Assembly (NCBI RefSeq): GCF_029855045.1
Contig: NZ_CP123228.1
Span: 5,580,001-5,644,000, forward strand
DNA from: Piscinibacter sp. XHJ-5
GTDB taxonomy: Bacteria > Pseudomonadota > Gammaproteobacteria > Burkholderiales > Burkholderiaceae_C
Reading direction: 5' to 3'
Length of the DNA stretch: 64,000 nt
Below the pieces are notes generated by a model that was not told the origin of the DNA, made no database searches, and saw only the letters and a list, made by a program, of their open reading frames with translations. The translations under genes and the position numbers were made by a program. This document shows, piece by piece, positions 23,947 through 31,384 of the stretch (the first letter of the stretch is position 1; each line of letters opens with the position of its first letter).

Positions 23947-25077
23947 TCAGCTCCCCGTGGAAGCGGCCGACGCGGCCGCAGAGGGCGCCGCCCCGCCGAC
24001 GAACTCGAAGCGCTGCCCGTCGACGAGCGTGGTGCCGGGGTTGCGCAGGATCTGTTCGCCTTCGGCCAGCCCGCCGCGCAGCGGGTATTCGCCCCGGCGC
24101 GCGTCGCGCTCGCCAAGCTGCACCGGGACCATGGAGAGCGTCTTCTCCCGCGCATTGACGCGCCAGACGAAGGGCTTGTCGCCCACGCGCACCAGCGAAG
24201 CCTCCGACAGCATCAGCGCCTGCCTGCCGGCAGCGGCGATGCGTCCTTCGGCGTACAGCCCGGCCACGCGCGGTGCGTTGCCGTCGGCGAACTCCACCAG
24301 GACCTCGACCTGGCGGGTGGTCGAGTTGGCGGCGGCGTCGACCCGCCTGACCTTGCCGGTGAACTCGGCCTGCGGATAGCCGTTGACGCGAAAGCGCACG
24401 TCCTGCCCGAGCTGGATCTCGTGCATGCGATCGGCCGAGACCAATCCCTCGAAGCGCATGCTGCGCGGATCGATCACCTTCAGCATCTCCTTGCCGATGG
24501 CCGCCGTGTCGCCGGCGGAGACCTTGCGGTCGCTGACGACGCCGTCGAAGGGCGCGCGAACCTCCGTGCGGCGCAGCTGCTGGCGCGCCGAGACGACCCG
24601 CGCTCGCGCCGCCGCCAGGTCGCTCTGCGTGTTGTTGCGCCGCACTTCCGCATCCTCCAGCGCCTGCATCGAGCTCATGCCCTGCGCCTGCAGCGTCTTC
24701 AGCCGCTGCACCTGGCGCTCAGCCTGCTCGAAGGCCTGGCCGGAAGCCCGCGCGGACTCCTCGGCGGAGGCGAGGCTGTCGCGGATCGCGGTGTCGTCCA
24801 GGCGCACCAGCAGCTCACCGTTCTTGACCGCCTCGCCGTTCTCGCGCAGCACCTGCAGCACGACCGCCGACACCTCGGCGCGCAGGTCGGCGCGCCGCGC
24901 GGGCTGAATCGAGCCGGTGATGACGGGGCCCTGCGCGACATCGCCGCTGCCGACGGTGCGAACGTCTTCGGGCGCGAGGAGCAGGGCTGGCGGCTTGGCC
25001 GAAGCCGGCTCCTTCGGCTTGCCGCAGGCGGCCAGCACGCCGGCAAGGAGGAGGAGAACGAGCAGATGACGCGGCAT
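23947..25077 (-). CDS. RND efflux periplasmic adaptor lipoprotein
   Basis: 376 residues. The N-terminal signal has a lipobox ending LAAC (Cys about residue 18), so it is an inner-membrane-anchored lipoprotein. A lipoyl-like half (VVLQVLRENGEAVKNGELLVRLDD), a coiled-coil hairpin (LASAEESARASGQAFEQAERQVQRL to DLAAARARVVSARQQL) and the second lipoyl half RRTEVRAPFDGVVSDRKVSAGD follow, then beta-barrel and membrane-proximal domains. The ATG at 25077 gives the signal sequence directly. It links the adjacent RND permease to an outer-membrane channel encoded elsewhere. Confidence 0.92.
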   Translation of the reverse strand: MPRHLLVLLLLAGVLAACGKPKEPASAKPPALLLAPEDVRTVGSGDVAQGPVITGSIQPARRADLRAEVSAVVLQVLRENGEAVKNGELLVRLDDTAIRDSLASAEESARASGQAFEQAERQVQRLKTLQAQGMSSMQALEDAEVRRNNTQSDLAAARARVVSARQQLRRTEVRAPFDGVVSDRKVSAGDTAAIGKEMLKVIDPRSMRFEGLVSADRMHEIQLGQDVRFRVNGYPQAEFTGKVRRVDAAANSTTRQVEVLVEFADGNAPRVAGLYAEGRIAAAGRQALMLSEASLVRVGDKPFVWRVNAREKTLSMVPVQLGERDARRGEYPLRGGLAEGEQILRNPGTTLVDGQRFEFVGGAAPSAAASAASTGS

Positions 25078-25253
25078 CGAGGATCTCCCGGGCATTCGAG
25101 TAGTAGGTCTGGGACGAGCGGAGCGCGCTAGCTTAATCCGCCGAATGCGCGATCGTCGCCGCGGGCGGCGGGCTGCGCCAACCCGCTTGCGATGAACGGC
25201 GAAAAACCCGGCGTGAGGCGTCGACAGCGACGGACGGACGGCGGCAAGGCCCG

Positions 25254-26312
25254 TCAGCTGCAGCGCATCTTCTCGGCCGACTTCGCGTCCTCGATGGCGG
25301 CTTCCGCCGGGATGTGCTTGAGGAACGAGGTCTTGCGGTAGGCGATGCGCAACTGGGCCTCGTCGACGGCGCGGGAGTACGGCTGCCAGCGCCCGCTCAT
25401 GTCGCCCTCGCCCTCGTCGACGTTGAGCAGCCGCATGCCGGCCGCGCATGCAAAGTCGATGCGCGACAGCTCGATCCGTCGCAGCGACCGCTGCGCCGCG
25501 GTGCGGTAGTGCACCATGCCGCGGCCCAGCTCGTAGACGATCTGCCAGTGGGTGAAACCCGCCTGCGCCACGCCGTCCAGCAGCTCGAAGGCCTGGGCTG
25601 GTCCGGCCTGCGGCGACGCCCGGCGCACACCGGCGGCCGCACGCGCGAAGCGCGACAGCGAGCCGGCGTCCTGCGGCAGCGACTGTGGTCCACCGAATTC
25701 GCGATACAGCGGCAGCCTGGCGAGCGCGCTGGCGTAGTCGTCGTTCGCCAGCACGGTGACCGGCATGCGGTCCCCGCGATGCACCACCATCCGGCCCTCG
25801 AGGAACTCGACGCTCGCGCCCTGGCCGCTGCGGTCGGCCACCAGGAAGTGCAGCGGCGTGCGTCCGGTGATGCGCACCTCGCCGGCGGCCTTCAGCGCGT
25901 CGTCGAGGGTGGCGCTTCGGTCGAGCAGGTACTGGATGAACTCCAGCGTCGCCACCGTCGGCCGCGCATCCGCCTCGGGATAGCGAGAGCCGTCGAGCCA
26001 CATGAGCTCCACGACCAGCCCGGCTTCGTTGACGCCGCCGGTCGGATGGCCGATGCCGTACTGGTTGAACGTGACGCTGCCGTGCCGGGCGGTCCAGCGC
26101 GCGCCGCCGGTGTCACTGCTTTTCTTCAGGCCGCGCGGATTGACCACCACCAGCGCCTCGCCGAACTCGAAGTCGTAGTTGCGGCCGAACAGCGGCCCAT
26201 GGCCGCCGGCCATGACGAAGGTGGTGCAAGGCACTGCCGGCGTGCCGAGCGAGATGGCGAGGAGAGCGGCGATCAGTCGGGCCTGCAGGCGGCGCCGGGG
26301 TGCGTTGGGCAT
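25254..26312 (-). CDS. Exported linear amide C-N hydrolase (choloylglycine hydrolase/penicillin V acylase family)
   Basis: 352 residues. A signal peptide (RRRLQARLIAALLAISLGTPAVP) is followed immediately by CTTFVMAGGHGPLFGRNYDFEFG; Cys29 would become the N-terminal nucleophile after cleavage, as in Ntn hydrolases of this family, and the nearby R..DF residues fit the active site. GGVNEAGLVVELMWLDG is also typical. Substrates of relatives include bile salts, penicillin V and acyl-homoserine lactones; none can be chosen here. The start at 26312 was preferred over one 21 bases upstream. The 175-base gap upstream of the RND adaptor shows no obvious element. Confidence 0.85.
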   Translation of the reverse strand: MPNAPRRRLQARLIAALLAISLGTPAVPCTTFVMAGGHGPLFGRNYDFEFGEALVVVNPRGLKKSSDTGGARWTARHGSVTFNQYGIGHPTGGVNEAGLVVELMWLDGSRYPEADARPTVATLEFIQYLLDRSATLDDALKAAGEVRITGRTPLHFLVADRSGQGASVEFLEGRMVVHRGDRMPVTVLANDDYASALARLPLYREFGGPQSLPQDAGSLSRFARAAAGVRRASPQAGPAQAFELLDGVAQAGFTHWQIVYELGRGMVHYRTAAQRSLRRIELSRIDFACAAGMRLLNVDEGEGDMSGRWQPYSRAVDEAQLRIAYRKTSFLKHIPAEAAIEDAKSAEKMRCS

Positions 26313-26383
26313 GCCGCAACGATAAGCCGCCAACCGCTCGGGGCGAGTGATCGCGATTGACGTCTTCGCCGCAAAATGCCGCG

Positions 26384-27205
26384 ATGGAGACCCTGCCGCG
26401 CAACCTCACCCAGCAGCGCCGGCGCCTGAGGCGGGTGATGGAGCACATCGGCCAGCACCTGGACCGCGAGCTGACGCTCGCCGCGCTGGCCGAGGTGGCC
26501 TGCTGGTCGCCCGAGCACTTCGACCGCATGTACCGGCGCTCGATTGGCGAGCCGCCCATGGCCACGCTTCGGCGGCTTCGCCTGCTGGCCGCGGCCCGCT
26601 CGCTCGCCGCCGGGCTGCCGCTGGTCAAGGCGGCGCAGGGCGCGGGATACGGCAGCACGCAGGCCTTCGGCCGCGCGTTCGAGCGGCAACACGGGATGCT
26701 CCCGAGCGCCTGGCTGCGCCACGCGTCGGCTGCGCCGGCGAGCCCGCCGTTGGCAGTGGTGCGGCTGGACGAAGCCGTCCCGTGCCACCGGCTTGCGTAC
26801 CGCGGCGACGCCGCGGGGGTCAGCGCGCTGTTCGACGTGACGGTCGAGCGCCTGCAGCGCAGCGGCTCGCCGCGTTCTCAATGGCAGGTGTTCGGGCAGG
26901 CGCCTGCAGATGCGCCGCTGGGCAGCTGGGGCTGCGCAGGCGGGCTCTGCGAGATGCAGGCAGTGGTGCTGGCGCCGCCGCTGGCAGTTTCACCGGCAGG
27001 CATGGAGGCCGCCACCGTGGCCGCCGGCTGGTATGCCCGCATTCCGGCGGCGCAAGCGACGCAGCGTCACTGGGACGATTGCCTGGCCGATGCCGGCTGG
27101 CAGCGCACGGAGGGCGCAGTGCTCAGGCACTTCGACACCGACCCTGCGCACACCGCGCCGCAGGAGCGGCGCGAGTGGCTCTATCTGCCGCTGGCGCGGC
27201 GCTGA
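26384..27205 (+). CDS. AraC-type regulator with GyrI-like effector domain
   Basis: 273 residues. The N-terminal half is a two-helix-turn-helix AraC DNA-binding domain (IGQHLDRELTLAALAEVACWSPEHFDRMYRRSIGEPP, then AAQGAGYGSTQAFGRAFERQHGMLPSAW). The C-terminal half (from about residue 125, LAVVRLDEAVPCHRLAYRG to EWLYLPLAR) is a GyrI-like small-molecule binding domain, the layout of Rob/SoxS-like multidrug sensors. It is divergent from the Ntn hydrolase and could control it or the RND pump, an inference from position only. Confidence 0.87.
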   Translation: METLPRNLTQQRRRLRRVMEHIGQHLDRELTLAALAEVACWSPEHFDRMYRRSIGEPPMATLRRLRLLAAARSLAAGLPLVKAAQGAGYGSTQAFGRAFERQHGMLPSAWLRHASAAPASPPLAVVRLDEAVPCHRLAYRGDAAGVSALFDVTVERLQRSGSPRSQWQVFGQAPADAPLGSWGCAGGLCEMQAVVLAPPLAVSPAGMEAATVAAGWYARIPAAQATQRHWDDCLADAGWQRTEGAVLRHFDTDPAHTAPQERREWLYLPLARR

Positions 27206-27209
27206 CGCA

Positions 27210-27590
27210 TCAGTGCGTGCTTTGTGCGACGTTCGATTCGACGGCGCGCAGGCCGGCTTGGCGAATCGCCTCGTTCTGGGCCGGCGTGGCCACCGGAGCG
27301 CCGGCTTCGTTGCTGCCCAGCAGGCCCAGTCGACGCGCTTCCCGGGTCTCCGCGAGCACCTGCGTACGCGTCACCGTCGAGGCGGCCTGCGGCGCTGGCG
27401 AGGCCTCGCCGTAGTTCAGAACGCCATCGCGCTGCGCATCAGCCAGCTGCGCGCGCACTTCCGCGCGGCTCTTGGTCGACAGCGTCTGCGTGGCGGGAAA
27501 ATCGTCCGTCGCTTCGACAGCGAAGGCGCTGCTCGCCCCGATCAGCGCGATGGCGGTGGTGGCGGCGGCGATGAGGGTCTTGCGGTTCAT
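27210..27590 (-). CDS. DUF4148 exported protein
   Basis: 126 residues with a signal peptide ([24 protein letters not shown]) and a low-complexity mature part containing two related segments: [27 protein letters not shown] and [24 protein letters not shown]. This R.(E/Q)V..E...A...G duplicated pattern is characteristic of DUF4148 proteins, abundant in Burkholderiales and without known function. It is divergent from a two-component system, and a 20-base palindrome lies between them, suggesting control by that system. Confidence 0.85.
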   Translation of the reverse strand: MNRKTLIAAATTAIALIGASSAFAVEATDDFPATQTLSTKSRAEVRAQLADAQRDGVLNYGEASPAPQAASTVTRTQVLAETREARRLGLLGSNEAGAPVATPAQNEAIRQAGLRAVESNVAQSTH

Positions 27591-27676
27591 GAAAGGCTCC
27601 TGAGGTTTGGAAGGCGGTGTCGGCGTTCGACACAGGAGCAACTCTAGGCAGCGGGCCCGACGCCTTCCGCACAGCC

Positions 27677-27696
27677 GGATTACGAATTCGTAATCC
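27677..27696. promoter_or_regulatory. 20-base perfect palindrome, candidate response-regulator site
   Basis: The arm GGATTACGAA is followed directly by its exact complement, a perfect 20-base inverted repeat with a TTACGAATTCGTAA core. It lies 87 bases upstream of the DUF4148 start and 55 bases upstream of the response-regulator start. TTAC-spacer-GTAA inverted repeats are of the type bound by heavy-metal (CopR/CusR-class) response regulators, so autoregulation and DUF4148 control are likely. Confidence 0.65.
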
Positions 27697-27751
27697 ACCC
27701 GCGGCACGGAAAATGCGAACATTCCGACGTCCCGAACGCCGTGTCCTTCCC

Positions 27752-28429
27752 ATGCGCCTGCTGGTCATCGAAGACGAAGTCAAGCTCGCCGACTACCTGC
27801 ACAAGGGCTTGTCGGAGAACGGCTATGTCGTCGACCTGGCGCGCGACGGCATCGCCGGCCGCCACCTCGCCACCGAAGGCCAGTACGACCTGCTGCTGCT
27901 CGACCTGATGCTGCCCGGCATCGACGGTTTCGGCGTGCTCAAGGCGGTGCGTGCGCGGGGAAACACACCGGTGCTCATGCTCACGGCGCGCGACAAGGTC
28001 GAAGACCGCGTGCGCGGCTTGCAGGAAGGAGCAGACGACTACCTGGTCAAGCCGTTCGCATTCTCCGAGCTGCTCGCGCGCGTGGGCGCCCTGCTGCGCC
28101 GCGGCGGCGGCAATGCCTCGGCGGCCAGCACGCACCTGCGCCTGGCCGATCTCGAGGTCGACCTGGTGAGCCGCAAGGCGATGCGGGCCGACAGGCGGCT
28201 CGACCTCACTGCCAAGGAATTCAGCCTGCTGTCGCTGCTGCTGCGCCGGCGCGGCCAGATCCTGTCGCGCACCACGCTGGCCGAGCAGGTGTGGGACATG
28301 AACTTCGACTCCGACACCAACGTCGTCGAAGTCGCGGTGCGGCGCCTGCGGGCCAAGCTCGACGACCCGTTCAGCCTGAAGCTGCTGCACACGGTGCGCG
28401 GCATGGGCTACGTGCTGGAGGAGCGCTGA
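27752..28429 (+). CDS. OmpR-family response regulator (heavy-metal CusR/IrlR type)
   Basis: 225 residues beginning [30 protein letters not shown], closely matching the CusR/CopR/IrlR class. Phosphoacceptor Asp51 is in [13 protein letters not shown], and the switch lysine is in DDYLVKPF. The winged-helix output domain ends [30 protein letters not shown]. The stop overlaps the histidine kinase start (ATGA), so they are translated together. It probably binds the palindrome at 27677-27696; the true signal is unknown, and no metal efflux genes are adjacent. Confidence 0.92.
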   Translation: MRLLVIEDEVKLADYLHKGLSENGYVVDLARDGIAGRHLATEGQYDLLLLDLMLPGIDGFGVLKAVRARGNTPVLMLTARDKVEDRVRGLQEGADDYLVKPFAFSELLARVGALLRRGGGNASAASTHLRLADLEVDLVSRKAMRADRRLDLTAKEFSLLSLLLRRRGQILSRTTLAEQVWDMNFDSDTNVVEVAVRRLRAKLDDPFSLKLLHTVRGMGYVLEER

Positions 28430-29754
28430 TGGCAAAGGGCCCCTACTCCATCGTCGGCCGCGTCTGCCGTCAGCTGATGTGGCAAACGCTGATCGGCATG
28501 GGGCTGCTGTGCGGCGCCATCTACGCGGCCACCTCGATGCTTCTGAAGAACGAGCAGCAGGAGCAGCTCGCGGTCAAGGTGGGATTCATTCACGAGCTGA
28601 TGCGTGCGGCGGCCTTCCGCGGCGGCGAGCCGGAGGTGTTCAACAAGCTCGTGTACTACGCGCCGCGCCGTCCGGGCACCTACCTCGAGGTCTGGCGCGG
28701 CGACGGCACGCTGCTCTACCGCGACGGTTCTGAGATCGCCAAGCCCGACAAGAACTGGAAAGCGATGGAGTTCCAGTACGTCCTGCCGCAGGGCATCCAG
28801 GTCAGGGGCCGCTTCGCTGAAGACTGCAGCCAGCATGCCCGCATGCTTGCCGGCCTCGGAGCCACGCTGGTCGTGGCCACCCTGGCCGGCGCCGCCTTCG
28901 TCGGCTTCGCGACCACTTGGCGCGTTCGCCGCGGCCTGCAGCCGCTGCGCGCGCTCGAGCGCCAGACCGAGGCGATCGCCCCCGACCGCCTGGGCGACCG
29001 CCTGCACCTGCCCGAGCCGGTCACCGAGCTGCAGCCATGGATTGACCAGTTCAACGGCCTGATGGACCGGCTGCAGCGCGCCTATCTGCAGCTCGAGGGC
29101 TTCAACGCCGACGTGGCGCACGAGCTGCGCACACCGCTGGCCAACGTGATGGGGCAGACCGAGGTGGCGCTCTCGCGGGAGCGCTCGCCCGAGGCGCTGC
29201 GCGAGACACTGGTGTCCAACCTGGAGGAGATGCAGCGGCTGGCCGCGCTGGTCAACGACATGCTCTTCCTCTCGCAGTCCGACCGCGGGGCCGTGGCGCG
29301 GCGCGGGCAGGCCGTCAACCTGGTGACGCTGGCCGAGCAGGTGGTCGAGTTCCACGAGGCACCGCTGGCGGAGGCCGGCCTCACGGTGCAGATCGAAGGC
29401 GGCGTCACGGCCGCGGTGGACGAGCCGCTGTTCAAGCGCGCGGTATCCAACCTGCTGGGCAACGCGATCCGCTTCGCTGAGCCGGGCTCGCGCATCGTGA
29501 TCCGCATCGCCCCCGACGGCGGGCACGAGGTGCGCGTGGAAGTGCAGAACGCAGGACCGGCGATCTCGCCACAGCACCTGCCGCGCATCTTCGACCGCTT
29601 CTTCCGCATCGACACGGCGCGGCTCGACAGCCAGTCGCATCACGGGCTCGGCCTGGCGATCGTGGCGGCCATCGCGCGCATGCACGCCGGACGACCGCTG
29701 GCCGAGTCGGACGGCTCCGGCACACGCGTCGGGTTCACGATGGCGCTGCAATAG
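28429..29754 (+). CDS. Sensor histidine kinase partner of the heavy-metal-type regulator
   Basis: 441 residues. TM1 is about residues 18-38, a short periplasmic loop about 39-138, and TM2 about 140-163, followed by HAMP-like linker. The HisKA motif NADVAHELRTPL has the phospho-histidine at H231; the ATPase N box SNLLGNAIRFAEPGS and G-rich box HGLGLAIVAAIARMHAG follow. The sensor loop contains VYYAPRRPGTYLEVWRGDGTLLYR, like many QseC/heavy-metal kinases with small PAS-like sensors. It starts within the stop of the regulator gene. Confidence 0.9.
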   Translation: MAKGPYSIVGRVCRQLMWQTLIGMGLLCGAIYAATSMLLKNEQQEQLAVKVGFIHELMRAAAFRGGEPEVFNKLVYYAPRRPGTYLEVWRGDGTLLYRDGSEIAKPDKNWKAMEFQYVLPQGIQVRGRFAEDCSQHARMLAGLGATLVVATLAGAAFVGFATTWRVRRGLQPLRALERQTEAIAPDRLGDRLHLPEPVTELQPWIDQFNGLMDRLQRAYLQLEGFNADVAHELRTPLANVMGQTEVALSRERSPEALRETLVSNLEEMQRLAALVNDMLFLSQSDRGAVARRGQAVNLVTLAEQVVEFHEAPLAEAGLTVQIEGGVTAAVDEPLFKRAVSNLLGNAIRFAEPGSRIVIRIAPDGGHEVRVEVQNAGPAISPQHLPRIFDRFFRIDTARLDSQSHHGLGLAIVAAIARMHAGRPLAESDGSGTRVGFTMALQ

Positions 29755-29765
29755 CGGCGGCGCCG

Positions 29766-30560
29766 ATGACGGGACTGCGGCACGGCCTTCGCAAACTTCT
29801 CGCGCGTGTCGCGGCCATCGTCCATCTGCGGCGCTGGGTGCGTCGCCGCGACGCCCGCGACAGCGAAACGCCCTTGCCCCCACGCCGCGGCAAGTACCTC
29901 TACGCCGCGCCCATCGGGGAGTCGGGCAAGGCGCAGCTCGAGAAACTGCTGGCGCGGCTCGATCCGGCCCAGTTCGACTTCCTCATCTTCGTCTACGACG
30001 GTTATCGCTTCGATGGCGAGATCTTCAGCCGCTGTCGCTTCATCCACGAACAAGGCATCGTCTACCACTTCTTCAAGAAGTACGTGACGCCGGAGCTCGC
30101 AGCGCAGTACGACGTGATCTTCCTCGGGGTCGAGGATGTCGAGATCGACGACTTCGACAGCCGGCGCTTCCTCGACGTGATGAAGCGCAACCGGCTCGAC
30201 ATGGCGGCGCCCGCGCTGTCCGGGCGCTCGATCACGCCGCACCGCATCATGTACCGACGCGATCCTGGCGTCGGGCGCCTGGTCGACGTCATCGAGATCT
30301 TTCTCACCGCCTTCGATGCCCGCGCGTGGCCGCGCTTCTGGGCCCTGATCGACGCCGACCGCAATCACTGGGGATGGGGCTACGTCCAGCTCGCGCAGTC
30401 GTGCTGCGAGTTCAAGATGGGCCTGGTGGATTGCGAGACGGTATCGGTGCTGCGCCCACCGACCTTCAAGAAGGAAGCGCAGGACGAGATGCACGCGCTG
30501 TTCGCGCGGCACCCCGAGTGCCGCCGCGCGAGCTTCGTGTCCTACGGCAAGCTCAGGTAG
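29766..30560 (+). CDS. DUF707-like protein (possible glycosyltransferase fold)
   Basis: 264 residues. After a basic N-terminus it contains FDFLIFVYDGYRFD, YDVIFLGVEDVEIDDFDSRRFLDVMKRN, LDMAAPALSGRSITPHRIM and HWGWGYVQLAQSCCEFKMGLVDCETV. The DDxxID-like acidic cluster, the PAL..S...H segment and GWG..V.LVD pattern resemble DUF707, a family best known from plants and scattered bacteria and thought to have a nucleotide-sugar transferase fold. No membrane helix or signal peptide is visible. It begins 12 bases after the histidine kinase stop and may be the last gene of that operon. Its 3' end overlaps the converging OsmC gene by 8 bases. Confidence 0.65.
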   Translation: MTGLRHGLRKLLARVAAIVHLRRWVRRRDARDSETPLPPRRGKYLYAAPIGESGKAQLEKLLARLDPAQFDFLIFVYDGYRFDGEIFSRCRFIHEQGIVYHFFKKYVTPELAAQYDVIFLGVEDVEIDDFDSRRFLDVMKRNRLDMAAPALSGRSITPHRIMYRRDPGVGRLVDVIEIFLTAFDARAWPRFWALIDADRNHWGWGYVQLAQSCCEFKMGLVDCETVSVLRPPTFKKEAQDEMHALFARHPECRRASFVSYGKLR

Positions 30561-30969
30561 GGGACGCGCCAGCCTGCACCGTGGTGCTCAGCGACGCCCC
30601 GTGCTTCATCAGCAGCGTCACCGGCGTCTTCTCGCAGATCTCGGCGATGCGCGCGCGCTGTTCGTCCGACAACGCGCCGCCGAGTGTCACGGTGCGCAGG
30701 ATCTCGAAGGTGTCGCCGGTCTTGCGCAGGCTGAGGCCGATGCCGATGTCGCCCAGCGGCCACTGCTTGCGCTGTGCGTACATGCGGATCGTGATCGCGG
30801 TGCACGAGGCCAGGCCCGCCAGTGCCAGCTCAAACGGCCGGGCCGCCGCATCGGCGCCGCCCACCTCGGCGGGCTCGTCGGATGTGAGCGCGTGGTCGCG
30901 CGCCTGCATCGTGACGAGATAGTCGGGTGACGACGCCAGCAATTGCGCCTGGACCTGGTGTGCGTGCAT
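30553..30969 (-). CDS. OsmC family protein
   Basis: 138 residues. RPFELALAGLASCTAITIRMYAQRKQWPLG contains the conserved cysteine of OsmC-like proteins; the second conserved cysteine is in AEICEKTPVTLLMKHG. Members of the family detoxify organic hydroperoxides through this cysteine pair. The gene begins 13 bases after the RidA-like gene stop and is probably the last member of the anthranilate operon transcript, although a direct role in that pathway is not evident. Confidence 0.88.
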   Translation of the reverse strand: MHAHQVQAQLLASSPDYLVTMQARDHALTSDEPAEVGGADAAARPFELALAGLASCTAITIRMYAQRKQWPLGDIGIGLSLRKTGDTFEILRTVTLGGALSDEQRARIAEICEKTPVTLLMKHGASLSTTVQAGASPT

Positions 30970-30982
30970 TGCTGTTCCTTTG

Positions 30983-31384
30983 CTACAGAGACGCCGGCGG
31001 CAGCACCGCCGTCGCCTCGATCTCGACCTTGGCGCGATCCTCCATCAGCGCGCTCACCTGCACCGCGCTCATCGCGGCGTGGTACACGCCGATCACTTCG
31101 CGGAACACCGCGCCGACTTCGCGCGCACGCGCCAGGTACTCGCGCTTGTCGACGAGGTACCAGGTCATGCGCGTGATGTGTTCCGGCGTCGCGCCCGCCT
31201 CGGCGAGCACGGCGCGCACGTTCAGCAGCGCCTGACGGACCTGTTGGACGAAGTCGTCGCTGTCGAATTCGCAGCGCGCGTTCCAGCCGATCTGTCCGGC
31301 GACGAAGACAGTCGTGCCCGCCGCGGCGACCCCGTTCGAATAGCCCCGAGGGGCGGCCCATCCCGCCGGTTGGAGAATCTTCAT
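30983..31384 (-). CDS. RidA/YjgF family protein in the anthranilate-CoA operon
   Basis: 133 residues of the Rid family: YSNGVAAAGTTVFVAGQIGWN, FVQQVRQALLNVRAVLAEAGATPEHITRMTWYLVDKREY and KVEIEATAV. The position that holds the imine-deaminating Arg in archetypal RidA (in R-S-x-V-x-V-x-x-L) reads M in AMSAVQVSAL, so this is a non-canonical Rid protein that may not deaminate like RidA. Its start overlaps the CoA-ligase stop (ATGA), which places it in the pathway. It could act on the enamine formed from anthraniloyl-CoA, but that is inference. Confidence 0.88.
   Translation of the reverse strand: MKILQPAGWAAPRGYSNGVAAAGTTVFVAGQIGWNARCEFDSDDFVQQVRQALLNVRAVLAEAGATPEHITRMTWYLVDKREYLARAREVGAVFREVIGVYHAAMSAVQVSALMEDRAKVEIEATAVLPPASL

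Noticed and set aside
20743..25077. A complete tripartite efflux operon with outer-membrane channel
   Set aside because: Only adaptor and permease are present; the genes on either side are a frameshifted hypothetical gene and an Ntn hydrolase.
22354..25131. A plus-strand frame of more than 900 codons opposite the RND genes
   Set aside because: Composition is arginine, alanine and histidine-rich without conserved motifs; the RND permease and adaptor on the other strand are clear.
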